A DNA stretch of 64,000 nt from Hydrangea macrophylla. Its lineage: Eukaryota; Streptophyta; Magnoliopsida; Cornales; Hydrangeaceae. Positions within the stretch are counted from its first letter, which is position 1. Each line of letters opens with the position of its first letter. A program made the position numbers and the translations under genes. The notes under the pieces are model-generated. The model saw nothing but the letters and a program-made list of their open reading frames with translations, made no database searches and was not told the DNA's origin. Positions 49,501-58,500 of this stretch are shown piece by piece. Where the stretch lies: assembly GCA_033977485.1 (NCBI GenBank), contig CM066982.1:14003218-14067217 (forward strand), written 5' to 3'.

Positions 49501-52500
49501 CTTGGGCAGCTTAGATATTTTTTGGGTATTGAGGTTGCCAGGTCAAGTGAAGGGATTTGCTTATCTCAAAGGAAGTATGTTCTTGATCTCCAATCAGAAT
49601 CAGGGATGTTAGGATCCAAAGATTCCAAACCTGTGAAGCCTCCTATGGATCCTAACACCAAGTTACTATCAGATCAAGGGGAGTTATAGGAGGATCCTGA
49701 GCAGTATAGACATCTGGTAGGTAAGCTTAATTATCTTACTGTTACTAGACCTGACATTGCCGTTTCAGTGAGTGTCATCAGCCAGTTCATGAGTTCTCCT
49801 TGTACCACACATTGGGAGGCAGTGATGTCTATTTTGAGGTATCTCAAAGGTGCTCCAGGCCGTGGTTTATTGTACCAGGATCGCGGTTATATACGGATTG
49901 AGAGCTACAGTGATGTTGATTGCGCTGGATCTCCTGGTGATAGGAGATCCACTACACTATACTGTGTTTTGGTTGGTGGTAATCTTGTGTCCTGGAAGAG
50001 CAAGAAACTGCCAGTAGTTGCTAGTAGGGATGGCAATTTACCCGTTTAATGCTGGGCCCCGCCCCCGCCCCGCCCCGCCCCTCCCCTAATGGGACGGGTT
50101 TGGGAAGCCCCTAAATGGAATAGGGGCGGGTATGGGGGAGGGAAGTTAAACCCGTCACGGGGTCAGGGCGGGTACGGTATGGAGGGGCAAACCCGACTAT
50201 ACCCATTATATGTTGTTTCACGCTTTTCTTTTGAAATAGTAGTGTCCCACATCGGAAGCACATTGGCTTGGGCAAGAGAATACTCCTCTATAAAACCAAA
50301 GACTGACTGACCAAAAGGGTCAGACTTGAACGTCACGAATTCACGTGATAGCACTATGAATTCTTGCCAGCTAGTGCATGAAAAGTAGTTGTAAATGTGT
50401 GGAATCACAATATATTGAATGAATAAAAAGAAGATTACAAGAGCCTATATATAGGCTTCCAACACCTAGACTAAATCACTAACTAAGCGATGTGGGACAA
50501 CACATATACAGTAAATACACACTATTAACACTCCCCCTCAAGCTGGAGCATACATGTCATATGCACCAAGCTTGTTACAAATATATTTCACTCGAATCCC
50601 TCCTAATGCTTTAGTAAATAAATCGGCTAACTGATCGGCAGACTTCACATGCACTGTATGAATAACATTTTCCAAAAGCTTCTCTCGAACAAAGTGACAA
50701 TCGACTTCAATGTGCTTTGTCCTTTCATGAAAAACGGGGTTAGAAGCAATATGAACTGCAGCTTGATTATCACAAAATAAACTCATTGGAGTAGTTTGAG
50801 TAAACCCAAGTTCCTCTAATAAATGCTTCATCCATACTAGCTCACAAGTAGTGTGGGCCATTGCTCTGTATTCCGATTCTGCGCTAGACCGAGCTACCAC
50901 GGTTTGTTTCTTGCTTTTCCATGAAACAAGGTTGCCCCCAACGATAACACAATAGCCAGTAGTGGATCTCCTATCACCAGGAGAACCTGCCCAATCTGCA
51001 TCAGTGTAACCTTCAACTCGTATGTGACCATGGTCTTTGTATAACAAACCATGTCCTGGAGCACCTTTGAGATATCTCAAAATGTGCATCACTGCATCCC
51101 AATGGGTTGTTCGAGGACAATCCATAAACTGGCTAATCACACTCACAGCGAATGCAATATCAGGTCTAGTTACTGTTAGATAATTAAGCTTCCCTACTAG
51201 ACGTCTGTACTGTCCTGGGTCATCAATGAGCTCTCCCTGATCTGGTAACAACTTAATATTAGGATCCATAGGAGAATCCAAGGGCTTGGATCCTAACATG
51301 CCTGTTTCAGAGAGGAGATCAAGAACATACTTTCTTTGAGATAGACAAATCCCTTCACTAGATCTAGCCACTTCAATGCCCAGAAAGTATCTAAGTTGTC
51401 CCAAGTCTTTAGTTTGGAACTGCTTTTGCAAGAAGTGCTTCAACTCCTGAATTCCCTTGGAATCATCTCCAGTTATAACAATATCATCAACATAAACAAG
51501 AAGTAGGATTTTACCTGCCGAAGAGTGCTTATAAAAGACAGAATGATCAACACCACACCACTGGAGACCAAATTGTGCAACGACTTCACTAAATCTTCCA
51601 AACCAAGCACGAGGGGACTGTTTCAGACCATATAGGGACTTCTTCAACCGACAAACCATACTAGACTCCCCCTGAGCAACAAACCCAGGTGGTTGCTCCA
51701 TATAAACCTCCTCCAAAAGAGTGCCATTGAGAAAGGCATTTTTGACATCTAACTGATGTAACGGCCAGTGATAAGTAGCAGCAAGAGAGATAAAGAGACG
51801 AACGGAAGCAATCTTGGCAACCGGAGAGAACGTCTCGGAATAATCAAGACCATAAACCTGAGTATAGCCCTTGGCAACAAGACGTGCTTTCAATCGATCA
51901 AGGGTACCATCAGGATGCATTTTAACAGTAAAAATCCAACGACACCCAACCACAGACTTCCCAGAAGGAAGAGGTACCAATTCCCAAGTACCAGTTTCTG
52001 TCAAGGCAAGCATCTCATCCTCCATAGCTTGTTTCCAACCGGAATGGGAAAGTGCCTCTGCTGTAGACTTAGGAATAGAGAAAGTAGACAAAGACGCAAC
52101 AAACGAAGAGAAAGTAGGAGACAAATGATCATAAGAGACAAAATTTGAAATAGGATGAGAAGTACAAGTACGCTTACCCTTCCGGAGAGCAATTGGAAGG
52201 TCGGAGTCTGACGGAGGCGGATCTGAAGACACAGAGGCCACAGGCGCTGTAGCTGAATCCAAAATGGTCTCAACATGCTGATGACGACGGGTGTATGTCT
52301 GGAGGTCAGGATGGTCCAGCCCAGCTTTGGGAGGTAGGGAGAGGGGAAGGGGAAGGGGAACCATAAAGTCAGGATCAGTAATAGAGTGAGACTCAGAGTA
52401 ATATGGAGTAGATTCAAAGAAGGTAACATCAGCAGAAACAAAGAAGCGACGCAAGGAAGGACTATAACAACGATAACCCTTCTTTGTTCTGGAGTACCCC

Positions 52501-55500
52501 AAGAAAACACACTTGATAGCACGGGGATCCAATTTATCGGTACCTGGAGTAAGTTGATGCACAAAACAGACACACCCAAACACACGTGGAGCAACAGGGA
52601 AAGGTGGGGTAGTAGGAAACAAAGTGGCATGGGGTGTGCCCCCATCAAGGATGGAAGACGGCATACGATTAATTAAATGGCAAGCAGTAAGAACTGCATC
52701 TCCCCAGAAATTCTTGGGGACCCTCATTGCAAACAACAATGTACGGGTGACTTCTAATAAATGACGGTAGTGGATCTGGTGAGGAGACACAGTGGCAGGA
52801 CACGCTATTGGAGTAGAAGAAGTAGGCAATTCATCAAAGTAGTAAAGACCTTCGTATTCATGCCCGACGCCAATCGTCCTCCGAGTCGTCAAATCCTGAA
52901 TAAGAACAGAATCAGGGAAAAAGGAAACACAAGCATTAAGATCTTTAGTCAACTTCGCAACAGATATCAAATTAAAGGGTGAACGAGAAATAAAAAGAAC
53001 AGATGATAAGGATAAAGACGGGGATAATTGGACAGTCCCTATGCCTTCAACAGGCATAGAAGAGCCATCTGCCAAAGTAACGGGAGGTAAAGATGAGGAC
53101 GGTTCAAGAGACGAAAAAAGGGTGGATATACCTGTGAGATGATCGGTGGCAGCAGAGTCAATTACCCAAGGACGAGTACGGGAAGTAAGACAAGCGGTAG
53201 AGGTACCTTTCTGAGCAAGCGAGGTACTAGGAGCAGAGGCATGCTGAGAGGCCTGGAACTGAAGGAATTGAGAGTACTCTTCACCAGAGATGGAAAGCGG
53301 ATCACCTGCAGCAGGAGCATGAGAAGATGGCGAAGCATCGCTAGAGACAACAGCATGTGCAAATCGAGCAGGGCGACCAACAAGATCCCAACATGTCTCC
53401 TTATAATGACCATCCTTATCGCAATTGGTGCAATGAGGACGACCACCACGACCACGGCCCCCATATCCACCACGATTACCACCACGGTAACCACCACGAC
53501 CACGACGGGGATTACCATCACCCCGACCAGTAGTGGAGGGCGGAGCCTGAGTAACTAAGGCAGAATGATCAGTAACAGAGGAAGTAGAACCCTGATCACG
53601 AGACGTACTCCGGAGAACACGCTGGTAAGTCTCAGCAAGAGAAGGCAGAGAGGCACCCCCTAGAATCTGGGATCGAACAGGCTCAAAATCAGGTTTTAAA
53701 CCAGCAAGAAACTTCATTACGGCCATTTGCTCCCGCTGTTCGTGCTGTTTTTTTGCATCAGTAGTAATGGGCATAACACCGTTCAATTCTTCAACTAACC
53801 GTTTGAAGGAGGCAAAATACTCAGTAACTGAGAGATCACTTTGCTGCAATTGAAAATACTGAGAGGAGAGATCATACATCCGAGTGAGATTGCTGGAGAA
53901 TAAAAGATGTGCATAATCCCAAATATCCTTACAGGTGCCCAAGTGACCACACATATCCGCAATATGTGGTTCCATACAGTTCCAAAGGAGGGCAACGATT
54001 TGGGCATCCTTTTGTTTCCATGTCTTGATGGCCTTGTCATCGGTGGTGGGAGAAGACTCGGTAAGGTGATCATCAAACCCCAAGCCAGTGAGAGCAATAT
54101 TGACAGCCTGGGACCATTGGAGGAAATTAGATCCATTCAACTTCCTAGTGGTGAGTTGAGGAAGAGCTTTGGACTCCATGGAGATTGAAAGAGACAAAAT
54201 GGAAGCGCAAAGAAGCCAAAAAACGTAACACAGAAGCAGATCGGAGCCCAAAAACCTTGAAAAAAAGAAGCCAAAAGGCTGCCGGAGGGTCGCCGGAGCT
54301 GCTGGAGGGTCGCCGGAGTGTCGCCGGAGCTGCCGGAGGGTTGCCGGAGTGTCGCCGGAGGGTCGCCGGAGGGTGGGCTGAAGGGAAGGTGCGGCGGCTG
54401 CTTGTTTGACTTTTAGGGTTAGGGTTTTGACTGTAGGGGCTGCGGTTGAGTGAGAAAGAAGCTCTCGAATTTCTTACGGAAATCCGGCAATGATAATGAA
54501 CTCTCGAACCCTAACTAAGGATCGGCAAGATGAGCAAACCCAAGAACAATTGCTCTGATACCATGTAAATGTGTGGAATCACAATATATTGAATGAATAA
54601 AAAGAAGATTACAAGAGCCTATATATAGGCTTCCAACACCTAGACTAAATCACTAACTAAGCGATGTGGGACAACACATATACAGTAAATACACACTATT
54701 AACAGTAGTGTACCATTAGTTAAAAAATTTAAAAGTTGTTGACATATGTACTTGTTTGTTTGTGGTGGTACATTAAATTCTTTAAAAATCATTTTTACTC
54801 CCCAACTGTCTTGTGATTTAAATGCTATTTTATTGTTAATAGGGTCTGGGCGGGGCGGGGAAGGGTTATAACAAAGTTATCGGGGTCGGGTATGGAATGG
54901 CCAATACTCGGGAGTGGGTCGGGGACGGGGGAGGATCTATGTTAGGCGGGGCGGGGTCGGGAAATGGTCACCCCGTACCATACCTGCCTGGTTGCCATCC
55001 CTAGTTGCTAGGTCAAGTGCTGAGTCTGAATACAGGGCTACTATGTGTGAATTAGTATGGATAAAGCATCTACTAGAAGAGCTTGGGTTTACTCAGTCTT
55101 GTCTTATGAATTTACTTTGTGACAATCAAGCTGCCGTTCATATAGCCTCCAATCCAGTATTTTACGAGAGGACAAAACACATCGAGGTTGATTGTCATTT
55201 TGTTCGGGAAAAGCTTCTAGAGAAAGTAATCAATACCGTTCACGTGAAATCCGCAGATTAGTGAGCCGAGTTGTTCACAAAAGCGTTAGTTGGGAGGTTA
55301 AATATATATGTGACAAGCTTGGTGCATATGATATGTATGCTCTAGCTTGAGGGAGAGTGTTAGAGGATAATATTGTAAAAGTGTAATGTTAAGAGTCTCC
55401 CACATTAGTTAGATTGTAATAATGTGGCTAGTAGCTAAGCCTATATATATATTAGGCTCTTGTAATCTTTTTTCAATTTGAATTCAATATACAATACCAA

Positions 55501-58500
55501 CATTTACAGCAACAAATACCCGCAACAATTGAAAACTAAAGAAGAACTTGTATCAACGGAGTCACAGCACACAATCGTAACTTAAAGGACCATACACGAT
55601 GCCAGAAAATCAGTCATCAAGGGTCCATAGAAGGACCAAAAAATCGAAAGAAGTTAAAACCCAATCAGCAGAAGCTGTCAGACAGAATTTTGGTGAAGGA
55701 AGAAGGCTAAAAGAAGATTGGATCTTGGCTAATATAGGTCAGCAGGGGCTAGTGAGGCATGGAGAGGCTGCGGCTGGGTGTAGAGGCTGGATGTGGAGAA
55801 GCCGAAGCCCTAGTAGGCTGCGCCTATGTGCAGCGAAGCCCCTAGGGGCTGCGGCTTGGTGTTGTGAAGCCCAGGGGGCCTGCGGCTTGGGCTGTGATGC
55901 CCTGGGGGGGCTGCGACTTGATGTTAAGAACTCTGGTAGGCTGCGACTGGTCTTGGGTGGTGGTGGTTTGTGGTGTTATGTGGTGGTGTATGGTGATCCC
56001 TCTTAGGGAGGCTCTAATACCATGTAGATTTAGATTAGGGCAAGCTTGGCAGACTAATGATGTTTCCTATATTTTATTATATGTAGAGAAGAAAAATAAT
56101 ATTACAATAGTACCCCTATGTCTAATACATAAGAGTAAGGAGAATAAAGTAAAAAAGTAAAAATAATAAAACAAGTAAACTAACGTTCCACATGAATTGT
56201 TTTCTTCTCAATTTTTTCCATTATCTTTCTTGCTCTATCACTCTTCCTGGAGTTCATATTTTCTTCTGTTTATTTGGTTCACACTTTCTTATTTGGTAAC
56301 AAGGAAGATCCATAGCAAAGTTATATGGTTCATTACCATGATCTCGTATGAATTAATGTTGTCATGTACTTGTAATATCTCATCTAATTCAATAATCAAT
56401 TGGCTGAAGTTACGCCTTTGTAGATCTGGATTACTAATTCTCTTCTCTTCTCTCCATTTCTTTCAATCCAAACGAAGTATTAGTTTGTCCGACTGTTGTC
56501 AAGGAGTATCCGCTGTTAAAGATTTTCTATTTGTATATACATGTATGTGACGTGTGTGTATTCATTTATTTATAGGTTGTGGTTGACTCTTTCTTTGGTT
56601 TTGTGTAGGAACCAGCTCGTGCATGCTATGGTCAAAAGCACATTGAAGTTGCTCATGAACGAATGGCGGTGCAAACGCTTCTCGTCACTGATGAGCTCTT
56701 CAGGTTAGTAATATCAGGATAGACTGAATACAAAGTGAACGAGGAACAGAGCATCTAATCTTCCACATTTTAATTTGTATCACTTGAGAGGCGTTTTATT
56801 TTATAATTCTCCCTCGAAGGTTTCCCCTTGGATGCTGTCACCCTATCACAGTAATAAGTGGAGGGAATTCTTATTTAATTTACTATCAGTGTTTGTATAC
56901 AATGGAGTTTCACCCCCACCATCCACAGCACTATGTTTCGATGGAGGGAAGAATGAAAAAAAGGAAAAGGGGAGGGAAAAGTTTTGAAGGAAGACAGGCC
57001 TTCCTGCATTTATTTGTCAGCTGAAACAGAATATTACTGCTGAAATTGCAAAGTACATCCAGAGTCGTCCTAAGAATACATGGTTGGAGGGAAAGGGTAG
57101 AGAGCTCTCTCTTCTCTTCCCTTTCAGGCACACCTTTTGTTATCCTCCCAAAAGTGGGAGGAAGAGAGGTGGGGAGGTGAGACTAGCCTACTCTTTACAA
57201 AACGATCCTTTTTCTATATGAGGGTATAATAGTTAAATTACACAATTCCCTTCTTTATTTCCCACTTTCCTTCGTATTTTAATCAACAGAAGGGAGGGAG
57301 GCCCAATTCATCTCCCTAGGGATACCTCTTCAATCCTTCCTACTTTCCACACATTTGCATCCCTCCTACCCAACATCGCATATGTGACTGCAGACTTTCA
57401 CTTCTGATATTGTCAGAACGCTTGAATGTTTTAGTCTTATTATTTCAGCTTTTATAGTATATTGAATTTACTTTTGTAACTTGAAAAGCAAGAAATATGG
57501 TGGTACATGATAATCTTGAATCTTAGGCTTCATTACTCTACTTCTTGAAGACATATTATTACATGTTCTTCATGGATATTTTTAAGAAATGTTGATATTG
57601 GCAGTTTCTATAATTCTATGTATTAGTGACATGTTGATAAACATTAAAGAAGTGGTTTATGGTTCTAATTGATATCAGTTTGCACATACTCACCCTTTCC
57701 TGTTCTAGTGGGAAACACGATGTTTATTCGGCCTAGTTTTACTTGTTAACTGAACCTCTCTCTCTCTCTCTCTCTCATCCCTTTAATGGAGTTTCGACCC
57801 AACCGTTTTTCGTATCGAGTGTGTATCTCTTCCTTCATCACCCTCTCATTTTTCCTTGGACTGACTGAATATCATTTGGCCTTCCAGGAGTGCTGATATA
57901 GCGACGAGGCAAAAATATGTTAATTTGGTCAATTCAGTCAAAGCTTCCGGGGGCACCACTCACATATTTTCATCGATGCACGTGTCAGGAGAACGTAAGT
58001 ACTTTTATCAGTTTGATTATCATTGCTTGTAGATGCTTCAATCCTTCTTCTCATTCTTTCAGTTATGTACCCTTCAAACACACCATAGTTGACATCCTGC
58101 TGGCTATGTCCACTATGGAGTGGACCTCCAATCTTTTTCGTATAATCCCATGGAATCAAGCTTGCACATTTGTGTAGTGAAATAAATCCAAAAGAAAAAA
58201 CATAAAATTTGGGTCCATGCTTCGTTTGATTTGTGGATTTAGTGAAGCAAAATAAAGGGGAACGGAAAAAGCCAAGGAAAACCAAAATTCCTAATGTTTC
58301 CTGCTAAGCTAAATTTACACCAGGAAAATCTAAAAATTTATTGAAATTAAGGAAACAGAAAGGAACTGAACTTAAATTAAAAAAAAAAAAAAAATCGTTC
58401 ATTATTTATTTATTTATTTTTACTTCCTGTTTTGCTCATCATTTCCCTCGTTTACCAAATAAGGTAATATGTTCTTCCCTAGCTAAATCCATGAACCAAG

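Larger units (their letters stand above)
50025..55003. mobile_element. Element H: hAT-like MITE inside copia C, opened by copia F
   Basis: Ends TAGGGATGGCAA...TTGCCATCCCTA are 12-bp inverted repeats with perfect 8-bp duplication GTTGCTAG (50017-50024 and 55004-55011). Excision with one copy restores copia C ([13 protein letters not shown]). Without F it is about 660 bp and non-coding, with GC-rich GGGCGGGG-type subterminal repeats at both ends (50043-50180 and 54842-54960). Confidence 0.9.
46264..55350 (+). pseudogene. Copia C: broken polyprotein, interrupted by H
   Basis: The start ATG at 46264 reads [19 protein letters not shown]. Order seen: gag, zinc knuckle [28 protein letters not shown] (protease, with DSGA changed to DSAT), [114 protein letters not shown] (YVDD is FVDD), then RNase H up to KKLPVVA at 50016. 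After H the frame resumes at about 55004: [14 protein letters not shown] to the TGA at 55350. Stops (46453, 49689) and frameshifts make it dead. It is very close in sequence to F. Confidence 0.85.
45606..55508 (+). mobile_element. Copia element C, opposite in orientation to D, inserted in the D leader
   Basis: Very short LTRs at 45606-45763 (158 bp) and 55358-55508 (151 bp), both TGTTAGAGGATAATATTG...AACATTTACA, with about six substitutions and three small indels. The primer-binding site TGGTAGCAGAGC follows directly at 45764; polypurine GCTTGAGGGAGAG precedes the 3' LTR. Flanks ACAAC (45601-45605) and GCAAC (55509-55513) are a 5-bp duplication with one change. Without the nested H/F insertion (50025-55011) it is about 4.9 kb. 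Confidence 0.85.
35004..56185 (-). mobile_element. Copia element D (outermost), interrupted
   Basis: The LTRs are 35004-35165 (3') and 56023-56185 (5'); in plus orientation both begin TGTAGATTTAGATTAGGG and they differ at about six positions. The 5' end is marked by a primer-binding site (minus TGGTATTAGAGCC, ending at 56022) and the 3' end by a polypurine tract (minus GCTTAAGGGGGAG, at 35166). The right LTR ends CG instead of CA, and the 5-bp target duplication is not convincing (TTTCT against TTCCA). Removing E, the unclassified insert and C leaves about 5.3 kb, a normal copia size. Its polyprotein is minus-strand and broken. Confidence 0.85.
34189..56608 (+). other. PEL1 intron 13, 22.4 kb, transposon nest
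   Basis: Donor AAT|GTAAGG after Asn287 and acceptor TTTTGTGTAG|GAACCA before Glu288. Subtracting copia D (35004-56185) leaves about 1.2 kb of ordinary intron (34189-35003 and 56186-56608), a normal size for this gene. All the extra length comes from one insertion site and what later landed inside it. Confidence 0.9.

Noticed and set aside
53139..53558. Thr-rich plus-strand frame
   Set aside because: Antisense of the Gly/Arg-rich part of the copia F Gag.
50538..54251. F as a fully autonomous retrotransposon
   Set aside because: The frame is long and intact, but the integrase zinc finger and catalytic residues are absent.
55599..56006. 135-codon plus-strand frame
   Set aside because: It lies in the non-coding leader of copia D and follows a GGCTGCG repeat; nothing resembling it in known elements.
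35004..56185. A clear 5-bp target duplication for copia D
   Set aside because: Flanks are TTTCT and TTCCA, and the right LTR ends CG. The match is too weak to claim.
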